The notes: generated by a model from the letters alone, not told the origin. DNA of 64,000 nt from Butyrivibrio sp. YAB3001 (GCF_900112195.1 NZ_FOKR01000008.1:62001-126000), one strand, 5' to 3'. Shown: positions 1 to 9,174, counted from the first letter of the stretch. Program-made: numbers and translations.

Positions 1-2
1 TA

Positions 3-1151
3 CTCGACGAATACCCGGATTTTAATGATATTTTTGACGCTATCGATAAAAAATCCGATACCAATTCTTTTGTGCTGATGATAAGGAATTTTGAAAATAT
101 TGTTAGAGGTTCTGATCAGTTCATGAAGAAAATGGTTTCCTTCGTGAAGAACAATAAGAAGCAGATTCTTGTTTTACTTATCAGCAATGATATAAACTGG
201 GTTGAAAACAATATGGTTTCCGAGCTTGGGGATCTGGCAGGTTCAATCGCTGGTTTTAAGAAAATAAAACCTCTTAGTTTCAAGGAGATGAGAGCATATT
301 TTCCAAATATGTCTTATCTGGATGCTGTTATGACCTACTCTGTTTTGGGCGGTCAGACAGGACTTTGGGATTTCTTTGATGAAGCTCTTTCTTTTAAAGA
401 AAATATTTGTAAGAATTTTTTGTGTGAGGGAGCATTCTTAAGAAATGAGGCTGTAAGGCTTACTGAGCAGAATTTAAGGGAAACCTCTGTTTATCATACT
501 CTTTTGGCAGAGATGGCAAGGGGAGTTAATAAACTGAATGATATTTATCATGCGACAGGTTTTTCCCGTGCGAAGATCTCAGTTTATATTAAGACACTTA
601 TTCATCATGACTTTGCGTACAAAGCATTTTCATTTGGAAATGCCGGCAGGGAAAATGTTATGAAAGGTGTGTACAAAATTGCTGATCCATTGATAGATTT
701 TTACTTTAAATTTATCTATCCGAATGAAAGTAATCTTATGTTAATGCCACCGGAGCAATTTTATGATATATTTATATCTGCGGGAATGCAAACTTATGTT
801 AGTGAATACTTCAAGAATGTCTGCAGAGAATATATCCTGAACATTGAAGAGCAGGGACAGTTTCCTTTTAATATTGAGGATGAGGGTCCATGGCTTGGCA
901 AGGAAGGCAACATAGATTTTGTTGCACAGAGCGATGTGGGTGACACTGCTTTCGGAATGAGTTTCTGGGAGAGAATGGCTACCCATGCGGATTATGTTAA
1001 ATTGCATTCTGACGCAAGAAAAGCAAGACTTGAGGGAGATGTGATCTATCTTTTTTCAACGACAGGCTTTGATTCATGGCTGAAGAATGCTGCCGTGAAA
1101 TCACCTGAAAGTCTTAAGTTGATCGGCATAGATGAATTAACAAATGGCTAA
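3..1151 (+). CDS. DUF234-type ATP-binding protein (5' truncated by window)
   Basis: The 3' part of a P-loop ATPase of the archaeal-ATPase/DUF234 type. The reading frame is open from base 3, and the first visible residues LDEYPDF match the Walker B segment (hhhDEhPyl) of this family, so the Walker A half lies outside the window. A winged-helix-like stretch follows in the middle. The C-terminal part (GNIDFVAQ, then a FWE motif) resembles the DUF234 nuclease-like fold with the usual Lys position altered. Family members are often orphan ATPases of unknown role. The last 8 bp overlap topB, so the two are probably co-transcribed. The family assignment is fairly sure; the function is not known. Confidence 0.75.
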   Translation, partial: LDEYPDFNDIFDAIDKKSDTNSFVLMIRNFENIVRGSDQFMKKMVSFVKNNKKQILVLLISNDINWVENNMVSELGDLAGSIAGFKKIKPLSFKEMRAYFPNMSYLDAVMTYSVLGGQTGLWDFFDEALSFKENICKNFLCEGAFLRNEAVRLTEQNLRETSVYHTLLAEMARGVNKLNDIYHATGFSRAKISVYIKTLIHHDFAYKAFSFGNAGRENVMKGVYKIADPLIDFYFKFIYPNESNLMLMPPEQFYDIFISAGMQTYVSEYFKNVCREYILNIEEQGQFPFNIEDEGPWLGKEGNIDFVAQSDVGDTAFGMSFWERMATHADYVKLHSDARKARLEGDVIYLFSTTGFDSWLKNAAVKSPESLKLIGIDELTNG

Positions 1152-3309
1152 TAAATCAGTTTATATTGCGGAAAAACCAAGTGTCGCACAGGCATTTGCA
1201 GCCGCTTTGAAAATCAATTTTTCCAGGAGAGATGGTTACCTGGAGTCTGACGAGGCAATAGTTACATGGTGCGTTGGACATCTGGTAACCATGAGCTACC
1301 CGGAAGTCTACGATGAAAAGTATAAGAGGTGGGCACTTGACACCCTTCCATTTATTCCGACTGACTTTAAATATGAAGTCATTGGAAATGTCTCTAAGCA
1401 ATTCAGAATAGTAAAGGAATTACTTAATAGGGCTGATGTTGAGACGATATATATATGCACTGACTCAGGACGAGAAGGTGAATATATATATCGTCTTGTT
1501 GACATGCAGGCAGGAGTTACAGGCAAGGTAAGAAAGAGAGTCTGGATTGATTCTCAGACTGAAGAAGAAATCCTAAGAGGCATCAGAGAAGCTAAGGATG
1601 ACAGTGAATATGATAACCTTGGTGCAGCAGCTTTTTTACGGGCAAAAGAAGATTATCTGATGGGAATCAATTTCTCAAGGGCTCTTACATTAAAATATGC
1701 ATATTCGATAAAAAACTATTTGAATATAGAAAAGTGTGTTATTTCTGTCGGCAGGGTAATGACCTGTGTGCTTGGAATAGTTGTAGACAGGGAAAGAGAA
1801 ATCAGAGAATTTGTTAAAACACCATTTTACCGCGTTATAGGCGGCGTGGATATTAATGGTAAAAAATGTGATGCGGAGTGGAGAGTTACTCCGGATTCCT
1901 ATTTTGACAATTCACCGGAACTATATAGTGAAAAGGGATTTAAGACAGAGGAAAGTGCAAAGAAACTGATTGCATCTTTAGTTGGCATGAACGGAGCTGA
2001 ATTTAAGGAAGACAGTGATGGAAAAGAAGTGGCACTTCAGACTCCTATTGATGTTTCTGTAGAAAAATGTGAGAAAAAGAAAGAAGTTAAGAATGCGCCT
2101 CTTTTATACAATCTTGCGGAACTTCAAAATGACTGTTCGAGATTCTTTAAGATAAATCCGGATGAAACGCTGGCTGTGGCTCAGGAATTATACGAGAAAA
2201 AATTGACTACCTATCCAAGAACTGATGCAAGAGTGCTTTCAAGTGCAATTGCAAAGGTGATAGATAAGAATATTTCGGGACTTACTTCGTATGAGACCTG
2301 CAGTATTTTTGCAAAGTCCATTCTTCAGCATGAGGCACATAAGGGAATAGAAAAAAGCCGATATGTAAATGATAAGGCTATTACCGACCACTATGCGATA
2401 ATTCCTACAGGACAGGGACTCTCTGCGCTTTCTACACTTAGCCCGACATCTGCGAAGGTGTACGAGATAATTGTTCGAAGATTTCTTGCTATTTTTTATC
2501 CACCGGCGACCTATCAGAAGGTGGCACTTGAAGTATCTGCCGAGAATATTGCAAATCCGGGAAAAAGAGAGCACTTTTTTGCTAACTTTAAGATACTTAC
2601 TGCCAAGGGATATCTTCATGTTATGGATTATTCTTTTTTTAAGAATAAGAAGAGAAACGAAGACGATGGAGAAAATACGCAGGCTCAGGACAATGAGGAA
2701 CAGACAGTGACTGATGAGGAATTATTTGAATATCTTCAGAAATTGAAAAAGAAAGATTTACTAAAACTTTCTGAGTTCTGTATAAAAGAAGGTGAGACTT
2801 CTCCTCCCAAAAGGTATAATTCCGGAACAATTATTCTTACAATGGAAAATGCCGGTCAGTTCATAGAAGACGAGGAACTGCGCGCTCAGATAAAAGGTTC
2901 TGGTATTGGAACAAGTGCTACCAGAGCAGGAATATTAACTAAACTGGTAAATATAAAATACTTAAATCTTAATAAGAAAACTCAGATAATCACACCTACT
3001 CAGATGGGAGAAATGGTTTATGAGACTGTTGCCTGTTCAATGAAACCAATGCTTAATCCGGCACTTACAGCAAGCTGGGAAAAAGGTCTCACAGGCGTTG
3101 CAGAGGGTAATATTTCGGAAGAAGAATATATGAGTAAACTTGATGATTTTGTAAGCAAACGCACAAATCTTGTAAAAAACAATGATTACAGAAATCTGCT
3201 TATGTCAAGATTTGCTTATGTATCATCGAATTATAAGGAAGATGCAACCAAGAAAAGTACAAAAACAAGAACAAAGAGTAAGAAAAAAGATGAACAGGAG
3301 AAAGGATAA
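1144..3309 (+). CDS. topB: DNA topoisomerase III (type IA)
   Basis: Type IA topoisomerase of 721 aa that cuts and passes single DNA strands, acting in decatenation and recombination-intermediate resolution. The N-terminal Toprim domain starts with IAEKPSVAQ (Glu10 the expected catalytic acid) and carries CTDSGREGEY. The usual DxD of this motif is DSG here, so the second Asp is missing. The active-site tyrosine is Tyr357 in TTYPRTDARVL. The central and C-terminal topoisomerase domains end in a Lys/Thr-rich tail without Zn-finger cysteines. The ATG at 1144 overlaps the upstream ATPase gene by 8 bp. Identity is firm; the Toprim variant may be typical of a Firmicutes subgroup. Confidence 0.95.
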   Translation: MANKSVYIAEKPSVAQAFAAALKINFSRRDGYLESDEAIVTWCVGHLVTMSYPEVYDEKYKRWALDTLPFIPTDFKYEVIGNVSKQFRIVKELLNRADVETIYICTDSGREGEYIYRLVDMQAGVTGKVRKRVWIDSQTEEEILRGIREAKDDSEYDNLGAAAFLRAKEDYLMGINFSRALTLKYAYSIKNYLNIEKCVISVGRVMTCVLGIVVDREREIREFVKTPFYRVIGGVDINGKKCDAEWRVTPDSYFDNSPELYSEKGFKTEESAKKLIASLVGMNGAEFKEDSDGKEVALQTPIDVSVEKCEKKKEVKNAPLLYNLAELQNDCSRFFKINPDETLAVAQELYEKKLTTYPRTDARVLSSAIAKVIDKNISGLTSYETCSIFAKSILQHEAHKGIEKSRYVNDKAITDHYAIIPTGQGLSALSTLSPTSAKVYEIIVRRFLAIFYPPATYQKVALEVSAENIANPGKREHFFANFKILTAKGYLHVMDYSFFKNKKRNEDDGENTQAQDNEEQTVTDEELFEYLQKLKKKDLLKLSEFCIKEGETSPPKRYNSGTIILTMENAGQFIEDEELRAQIKGSGIGTSATRAGILTKLVNIKYLNLNKKTQIITPTQMGEMVYETVACSMKPMLNPALTASWEKGLTGVAEGNISEEEYMSKLDDFVSKRTNLVKNNDYRNLLMSRFAYVSSNYKEDATKKSTKTRTKSKKKDEQEKG

Positions 3310-3315
3310 TAAGTT

Positions 3316-3987
3316 ATGGAAGAATTCAAGATTTCAAACATGTATGATTTAAACGAAACTATTGCAGCGGATTATATGAAAACCAAGGAGTATCCATGGG
3401 AGCTTCTTGCAGGAATCAAGGATTATATCATTGAACTTGGAAATAAACTTCCTTCTGATAAATATGAAAAGAGAGGCGAGAATATTTGGGTTGCCAAGAG
3501 TGCAAAGGTGTTTGATTCAGCTTTTATCGGAGGACCTTGCATCATTGATGAAGATGCCGAGGTTAGACAGTGTGCTTTCATCAGAGGAAGCGCAATCGTA
3601 GGAAAAGGAGCAGTTGTAGGTAACTCAACAGAGCTTAAGAATGTCATTCTTTTTAATAAGGTTCAGGTTCCACACTATAACTATGTTGGTGATTCTATTC
3701 TTGGTTTCAAGGCCCACATGGGAGCTGGCTCCATCACATCTAATGTCAAGAGTGATAAGAAACTTATAGTAGTTAAGAATGGAGCTGATGATCAGGTTGA
3801 GACCGGACTTAAGAAAATGGGTGCCATGCTTGGAGATAATGTTGAAGTTGGTTGTAACAGTGTTCTTAATCCAGGAACTGTAATTGGAAGATGGTGCAAT
3901 ATTTATCCGCTTTCTTCTGTTCGTGGATGCATTCCTGCTTATCACATTTTTAAGGATAAGGATCACATTGTAAAAAAGGTTGACTAA
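3316..3987 (+). CDS. Left-handed beta-helix protein, UDP-GlcNAc pyrophosphorylase-like
   Basis: Protein of 223 aa built largely of hexapeptide repeats (for example VGKGAVVGNSTELKNVILF and IGRWCNIYPLSSVRG), the signature of a left-handed parallel beta-helix found in acyltransferases and in the C-terminal half of GlmU-like enzymes. No N-terminal nucleotidyltransferase domain (GxGxR motif) is present, so although homologues are often labelled UDP-N-acetylglucosamine pyrophosphorylase, an acyltransferase or binding role is just as likely. It begins 6 bp after topB and probably shares its transcript. The substrate cannot be read from the sequence. Confidence 0.75.
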   Translation: MEEFKISNMYDLNETIAADYMKTKEYPWELLAGIKDYIIELGNKLPSDKYEKRGENIWVAKSAKVFDSAFIGGPCIIDEDAEVRQCAFIRGSAIVGKGAVVGNSTELKNVILFNKVQVPHYNYVGDSILGFKAHMGAGSITSNVKSDKKLIVVKNGADDQVETGLKKMGAMLGDNVEVGCNSVLNPGTVIGRWCNIYPLSSVRGCIPAYHIFKDKDHIVKKVD

Positions 3988-4009
3988 TCAATGAAAATCT
4001 GAGATTATT

Positions 4010-4046
4010 GTTACTGTTATGCGCATTTTGCGAGAAAATGATTCAG
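4010..4046. repeat. Dispersed intergenic repeat A, copy 1
   Basis: Short copy of a repeat also found at 5111-5168 and 29957-30015. It opens with GTTACTGTT and ends with CATTTTGCGAGAAAATGATTC, which differs at two positions from the identical 3' core shared by the other two copies. An internal stretch present in the others is missing. It lies between the beta-helix gene and the NifX-FKBP gene. Confidence 0.7.
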
Positions 4047-4092
4047 ATATTTTGTAGTTGATTGTAGTGCATTATTTGGAGGTTTTTATTTA

Positions 4093-5046
4093 ATGAAAAT
4101 AGCAGTAACATATGATAATGGCCAGATTTTCCAGCACTTTGGACATACTGAGCAGTTCAAGGTTTACAATGTAGAGGATGGAAAAGTGCTTTCATCAGAG
4201 ATAATAGGTTCTGATGGCAACGGACACGGAGCTCTTGCAGGACTATTAGCAGGAGAAGAAATAGACACACTTATCTGTGGCGGTCTTGGCGGCGGTGCTT
4301 ATGCAGCTCTTACAGAAAATGGCATAGATGTATGCGCCGGCGCATCTGGAGATGCTGATGAGGCAGTGGAAGCTTATCTTCGCGGCGAGCTTGAAAGCTC
4401 AGGAGTGAACTGTGACCATCATGGAGAAGGTCATACTTGTGGAAATCATGATGATGGACATGGCTGCGGAAATCATGATGACGAGGGTTCATGCGGCAGC
4501 TGTGGCGACAGCGAGGAAGATGGATGCTCAGGCTGTGGTAGCTGTGGCGATGATGAAGAAGGCTGCGGCGGTGGTTGTGGTGGCTGCGGTGGCTGTCATA
4601 TGGAACCAATAATGGAAGGCAAGAATGTTGGAAAGACTTGTCGTACACATTATAAGGGAACATTTAATGACGGAACTGTTTTTGATTCATCTTATGACAG
4701 AGGAACTCCACTTGAATTTGTATGCGGTGTGGGAATGATGATTCATGGATTTGATGCTGCTGTTGCAAATATGAATGTTGGTGAAAAAATGAGCATTCAT
4801 TTAGAACCGGCAGAAGCTTATGGCGAGTTTGATCCTGATGCTATAGTTACCATGAATATTTCAGAGCTTCCCGGTTCAGAAGATCTTACAGTTGGACAGA
4901 AAGTTTATCTTCAGGACATCTATGGACGTCCTGTTCCTGTTACTGTCAAAGAGAAAGACGAAACAAAGATTACTTTTGATGCTAATCATGAAATGGCTGG
5001 AAAAGAGCTTAATTTCGATATCGAACTTGTAGAAGTTGTAGAATAA
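4093..5046 (+). CDS. NifX/NafY-like domain fused to FKBP-type peptidyl-prolyl isomerase through a Cys/His/Gly-rich linker
   Basis: Fusion protein of 317 aa. Residues 1-100 form a NifB/NifX/NafY (dinitrogenase Fe-Mo cofactor biosynthesis) domain, with MKIAVTYDNGQIFQHFGH at the start and LICGGLGGGAY in the cofactor-binding region. Residues 101-170 are a low-complexity linker with 12 Cys (107, 116, 125, 134, 137, 145, 148, 151, 158, 162, 165, 168) and 7 His, plus many Gly and Asp. Residues 175-317 are a SlyD-like FKBP isomerase with an insert-in-flap arrangement (FDSSYDRGTPLEFVCG, later AYGEFDP). No nif genes are nearby. The layout suggests a metal-storing or metal-delivering chaperone, with the linker standing in for the metal-binding tail of SlyD; that role is inference. 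Confidence 0.85.
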   Translation: MKIAVTYDNGQIFQHFGHTEQFKVYNVEDGKVLSSEIIGSDGNGHGALAGLLAGEEIDTLICGGLGGGAYAALTENGIDVCAGASGDADEAVEAYLRGELESSGVNCDHHGEGHTCGNHDDGHGCGNHDDEGSCGSCGDSEEDGCSGCGSCGDDEEGCGGGCGGCGGCHMEPIMEGKNVGKTCRTHYKGTFNDGTVFDSSYDRGTPLEFVCGVGMMIHGFDAAVANMNVGEKMSIHLEPAEAYGEFDPDAIVTMNISELPGSEDLTVGQKVYLQDIYGRPVPVTVKEKDETKITFDANHEMAGKELNFDIELVEVVE

Positions 5047-5061
5047 AATAATTGTTTTAGG

Positions 5062-5099
5062 ATGCCTGCGATAGAGTTTTTCTGTTGCAGGCATTTTTT
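5062..5099 (+). terminator. Rho-independent terminator after the NifX-FKBP gene
   Basis: Stem ATGCCTGC pairs with GCAGGCAT across a 17-base loop and runs into six Ts. Confidence 0.85.
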
Positions 5100-5110
5100 G
5101 AATTATTATC

Positions 5111-5168
5111 GTTAATGTTCAGACATAAATGTGCACTATGCTTCACATTTCGTGAGAAAATGATTCAG
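5111..5168. repeat. Dispersed intergenic repeat A, copy 2
   Basis: Runs from GTTAATGTTCAGAC to CGTGAGAAAATGATTCAG. It aligns over about 58 bases with the copy at 29957-30015; the last 23 bases, from CATTTCG onward, are identical. It is outside any gene, between a terminator and the SNF2 promoter. Confidence 0.8.
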
Positions 5169-5234
5169 GAGTGAGAACGTTCATTATCTCATTCCCTTTT
5201 TCGGAAGCTTTTTCTTTAATATTCATTGTCGAAA

Positions 5235-5243
5235 TGATATAAT
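5235..5243 (+). promoter_or_regulatory. Extended -10 promoter of the SNF2 gene
   Basis: TGATATAAT fits an extended -10 element (TG-N-TATAAT); there is no good -35 hexamer 17 bases upstream. It lies 57 bases before the start codon. Confidence 0.55.
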
Positions 5244-5299
5244 TGCCCTTGTGTGTAAGAATTGCACGTTATATTGAATGTTTGCGAAGGAAAGAATAA

Positions 5300-8200
5300 A
5301 TGAAAGATTGGAACAGGTATTTTACGTCCCAGATTTTAGACAGGGGAAACAATTATCATAATAATGGAAGAGTAAAAGGCTTTGCACAGACTGGTAATAG
5401 CTGTGTTGCAAGAGTAGTCGGAACACATGTCTATAATGTGAGAATTGATGGATTAAATACAGGCAAATATAGATTTTCATGTGACTGCGCTTATGCAAGG
5501 GATGGCTTTCGTTGCAAGCATGAAGCGGCAGTTATGTTTCATTGGGACCATGAAAATCCTGATAGTGCGCTTGATGACCTGAATCTTAAATCTGATAATG
5601 GAAATACCTATTTCAATATAAGAAATATCCTTGAATCTGCCGAGATTTCTGCCGAAAAGTTAGAAGATGCAAGGGAACTTATTAAGAAAAATAAGATAAA
5701 GATCAAACATACAGATCTTTTTTACATGCAATCATATTATGAAGCAAAGGGAGACCTTGTAATCAGATTTGAGGGCGAAGTTACAGACAACAGAGCTTAT
5801 CCTATATCTGTAAGGATTACTTTTTCAAAAGAAAAAATAATGAGTTCAGATTGTTTTGGTGCCCATAAGAACAATCACGATTATTATGGGTATTATAGCA
5901 GCTTTTACAAGAATATTTGTGAGCATCAGTTGGCACTTCTCTTACTTGCGGATGAATATATTGCCAAATATAATCCCGGAGATGACACGGATCTTTTTGG
6001 TGAAAAAATACTAGCTGGTTATAAGCAGATATCAAGCATTCAAAATATTGATGAAAATGTAGAAAAAGGCAAGGTGATAAGGCTTGAACCTAAGATTTCA
6101 GTCGGCTCTTTTGAAAATCATCTTAATTTGTTTTTGGGCTTTAAAGTTGGAATAGAAAAACTTTATGTTTTAAAGAGTATTCCGGAGCTTATGGATGCCA
6201 GGAATAAATATGGGAGCTTAAAACTTGGTAAGAGTAGCTCAATTTCTTTTATGGATTTTGATCTTGATGCAGATGCTGAAAAAATCTATGACCTGATAGA
6301 AGATGCCAAGGTTGAGGCAGACTATCTTATGGAACGATTCAAAACCATGGTTTCGTATGGTTTTGAGAAAGCCGGACTTAAGGATAAGATACAGCTTTCA
6401 CCTGAACTTCTCGACAAGTTTTATGATATTGCTTATGGAAAAACGTATGAGATAACAGGTTACTCGAGGGCAGGGGAAAAGGTGCTGTCAAAGCTGTCTA
6501 TCGGTGATGGAAAAGCTAAATGTCAGGTAAATATTGAGAACATCACTGACGCTAATGAGAGATTTACAGGAATAAGCGTTAATGCGACTCTTCCTCAGAT
6601 GTTTAAGGGGAAGGATTACAATTATATCATTGATGAAGAAAAAGGAGTTCTTTTTAGAATTAATGAGCTGTCTCCAATAATGAAGCTGCTTATGAAAAAT
6701 GCACATAATTCAAAGGCTTCTTTTAACATTGGAAAGAAAAATATCTCAGAATTCTATTACCGCATATTGCCTCAGATGATGGAAGCGCCTGAGATAGAAG
6801 TTATAGAGGAAAATCCCCAAAAGCTGCATGAAGCCCTTCCACCGGAGTGCAATATAACCTATTATCTTGACGTGGATGAAGATAATATCTTAGGCAGTGT
6901 TTCTGCAAGCTACGATGATAAAGAGATAAAACTGCATCGCCTTTGTGATTCTGATTATCCGCTTCCGGACGACAGGGACATTATCTTTGAACAAAAGGCT
7001 ATAAAAGTGCTTATGGAGCATCTTCCTTCAACCGATGATGGCGAGTCTTTTTTCTGTGAGAAGACAGGCGAAAACACCTTCGATTTTCTCAGCGATGGGA
7101 TTAGGAATCTGATGGCTATCGGAGAAATCAAGGCAAGCAAAGACTTTGAAAAGCTTAAGATCAGGAAAACTCCTACAGTTAGACTGGGCGTTTCTGTTGA
7201 AAGTGGGATATTGAATCTTAATGTTTCAACAGATGATATGTCAGAGGATGAATTATTGGAGCTTCTTGAGAGCTATCGCAAAAAGAAAAAATTCTTCAGA
7301 CTTGGTAATGGTGAATTCATAAAGCTTGATCAGGATGATACCTTAGAGGAACTTGTGGCAACTATGCAGGCTATGGGTATTTCTGCTAAGGAATTTACAA
7401 ATGGAAAGCTGCATCTGCCTCTTTATCGTGCAATCTATATCAATAAGCTTTTGGAAGAGCATGATGAGATAGCATCTGACAGAGACAAAAACTTTAAGAA
7501 TCTGGTGAGAAACTTCAATGCTGTAAAAGATGCTGACATAGATGTGCCGGAAAGCCTTACAAAGGTGCTTAGAGGCTATCAGGAATACGGATTTAAGTGG
7601 CTTTCCACTTTGTCAGAACTTGGATTTGGCGGTATTTTAGCTGATGACATGGGACTTGGTAAGACTTTGCAGGTAATAACTCTTTTACTTAGCAAAAAGG
7701 AAATTGCCAAAAAAGATAAGAAAAAGATATCGTCACTTATAGTTTGCCCTGCATCTCTTGTCTATAACTGGGAAGAGGAATTCAAGCGCTTTGCACCGGA
7801 CTTAAAAGTTGCGACTGTCACAGGAACTCAGGCAGAGAGAAAGAAGCTTTTATCAGGCAAGACTATGCCTGAAGTCCTTGTAACTTCCTATGATCTGTTA
7901 AAAAGAGATATAGGACTATATGAGAACCTTGAGTTTGATTATGAGATCATTGATGAGGCACAGTACATAAAGAATGCATCTGCAGCTGCAAGTAAGTCAG
8001 TCAAGGTGATAAAAAGTGTCCATAGATTTGCACTTACCGGAACTCCTATCGAGAACAGATTAAGCGAACTGTGGAGCATATTTGACTACCTGATGCCGGG
8101 ATTTCTTTATACTTATGACAGATTTAAGAGTGATTTTGAAACGTCGATCACCAAATACAAGGATGAAGAGATCACGAAGCAGCTAAAGAATATGGTTGGA

Positions 8201-8962
8201 CCATTTATTCTTCGAAGACTTAAGGAGAATGTGTTAAAAGACCTTCCGGATAAGATGGAAGAAGTGAGATTTTCTAAGTTTGATTCTGCTCAGAGAAAGC
8301 TTTACGATGCACAGGTAACTCACATGAAACGCATTCTTGAAAGCGAAGAGTACAAGTCAGGAAAAGACAGGCTAAAAGTTCTTGCTGAACTTACCAAGAT
8401 AAGGCAGATATGTTGTGATCCTGAACTTATTACTGCAGGATATAAGGGAGAATCGGCTAAGAGACAGTCTTGCATCGAACTTGTGCAGAGCGCGATTGAT
8501 GGCGGACATAAGATACTTCTTTTCTCACAGTTCACATCAATGCTTGAGCTTTTGGAAAAAGACCTAAAGATGGCAGGAATAGAGTATTACAAAATAACCG
8601 GTCAGACCTCCAAGGAAGAGAGAATAAAGCTTGTGCATGCATTTAATGAAAATGACATTCCATTGTTCCTTATTTCACTGAAAGCAGGAGGAACAGGGCT
8701 TAATCTCGTTGGAGCAGATGTGGTGATCCATTATGATCCATGGTGGAATCTTGCGGCTCAGAATCAGGCTACAGACAGAGCACACAGAATCGGACAGACT
8801 AAAAAAGTTTCTGTATTCAAGCTTATTGCAAAGGATACAATTGAAGAGAAGATAATAGAAATGCAGAATGCAAAGAAAGACCTTGCGGATGCAATATTAA
8901 ATGGTGAGAGCGAGTCTCTCATGAATATGTCAAAGGATCAGCTCATGGAACTTTTAGGGTGA
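5300..8962 (+). CDS. SWIM zinc-finger SNF2-family helicase
   Basis: ATP-dependent DNA translocase of 1220 aa. An N-terminal SWIM zinc finger is complete: Cys61-x-Cys63, then Cys72-x-His74. The long middle region matches the helicase-associated (SNF2-assoc) part of bacterial RapA-like SNF2 proteins. The SNF2 motor occupies about residues 755-1215: Walker A DDMGLGKT with Lys788, motif II DEAQ near 885 (DEAQ rather than DEAH), motif III LTGTPIENR, and the C-terminal motifs SLKAGGTGLNLVGAD and QATDRAHRIGQ. It is monocistronic, between terminators. It probably remodels protein-DNA or RNA polymerase complexes; the target is not known. Confidence 0.93.
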   Translation: MKDWNRYFTSQILDRGNNYHNNGRVKGFAQTGNSCVARVVGTHVYNVRIDGLNTGKYRFSCDCAYARDGFRCKHEAAVMFHWDHENPDSALDDLNLKSDNGNTYFNIRNILESAEISAEKLEDARELIKKNKIKIKHTDLFYMQSYYEAKGDLVIRFEGEVTDNRAYPISVRITFSKEKIMSSDCFGAHKNNHDYYGYYSSFYKNICEHQLALLLLADEYIAKYNPGDDTDLFGEKILAGYKQISSIQNIDENVEKGKVIRLEPKISVGSFENHLNLFLGFKVGIEKLYVLKSIPELMDARNKYGSLKLGKSSSISFMDFDLDADAEKIYDLIEDAKVEADYLMERFKTMVSYGFEKAGLKDKIQLSPELLDKFYDIAYGKTYEITGYSRAGEKVLSKLSIGDGKAKCQVNIENITDANERFTGISVNATLPQMFKGKDYNYIIDEEKGVLFRINELSPIMKLLMKNAHNSKASFNIGKKNISEFYYRILPQMMEAPEIEVIEENPQKLHEALPPECNITYYLDVDEDNILGSVSASYDDKEIKLHRLCDSDYPLPDDRDIIFEQKAIKVLMEHLPSTDDGESFFCEKTGENTFDFLSDGIRNLMAIGEIKASKDFEKLKIRKTPTVRLGVSVESGILNLNVSTDDMSEDELLELLESYRKKKKFFRLGNGEFIKLDQDDTLEELVATMQAMGISAKEFTNGKLHLPLYRAIYINKLLEEHDEIASDRDKNFKNLVRNFNAVKDADIDVPESLTKVLRGYQEYGFKWLSTLSELGFGGILADDMGLGKTLQVITLLLSKKEIAKKDKKKISSLIVCPASLVYNWEEEFKRFAPDLKVATVTGTQAERKKLLSGKTMPEVLVTSYDLLKRDIGLYENLEFDYEIIDEAQYIKNASAAASKSVKVIKSVHRFALTGTPIENRLSELWSIFDYLMPGFLYTYDRFKSDFETSITKYKDEEITKQLKNMVGPFILRRLKENVLKDLPDKMEEVRFSKFDSAQRKLYDAQVTHMKRILESEEYKSGKDRLKVLAELTKIRQICCDPELITAGYKGESAKRQSCIELVQSAIDGGHKILLFSQFTSMLELLEKDLKMAGIEYYKITGQTSKEERIKLVHAFNENDIPLFLISLKAGGTGLNLVGADVVIHYDPWWNLAAQNQATDRAHRIGQTKKVSVFKLIAKDTIEEKIIEMQNAKKDLADAILNGESESLMNMSKDQLMELLG

Positions 8963-9014
8963 TGGCATTTATTTGCAAGCATATAGTTTGGTTAATTAAA
9001 ATTTGAAAAAAGAG

Positions 9015-9090
9015 AAAAAGGAGTGTTTCAGGACTGCATTGTTTTTGAACTAAGCAATGTAAGACTTGAAATGCTTCTTTTTATTATTCA
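9015..9090 (+). terminator. Long two-part hairpin terminator after the SNF2 gene
   Basis: AAAAAGGAGTGTTTCA (9015-9030) pairs along all 16 bases, three of them G-U, with 9067-9082, which ends in a T run. A second, inner stem pairs TGCATTG (9035-9041) with CAATGTA (9055-9061). The A run on one side and T run on the other would let it work in both directions. Confidence 0.7.
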
Positions 9091-9146
9091 GACCACACTT
9101 TAACACTGTAAAGTATTTACGATTTAAAGTTTAAAAGATTAAATGG

Positions 9147-9174
9147 TTGACATGTTCGAATAGAGTGGTATAAT
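9147..9174 (+). promoter_or_regulatory. Sigma-A promoter of ilvN
   Basis: Perfect -35 TTGACA and -10 TATAAT separated by 16 bases. Transcription would start near 9181, leaving a leader of about 140 bases before ilvN. Confidence 0.85.

Noticed and set aside
4093-4400. Nitrogen-fixation locus
   Set aside because: Only the NifX-like domain is present; nifH, nifD, nifK and nifB are absent, and such domains occur widely outside nitrogenase.
4310-4663. A His/Ser/Arg-rich open frame on the - strand
   Set aside because: It is the complement of the Cys/His/Gly linker of the NifX-FKBP gene and has no start signal.
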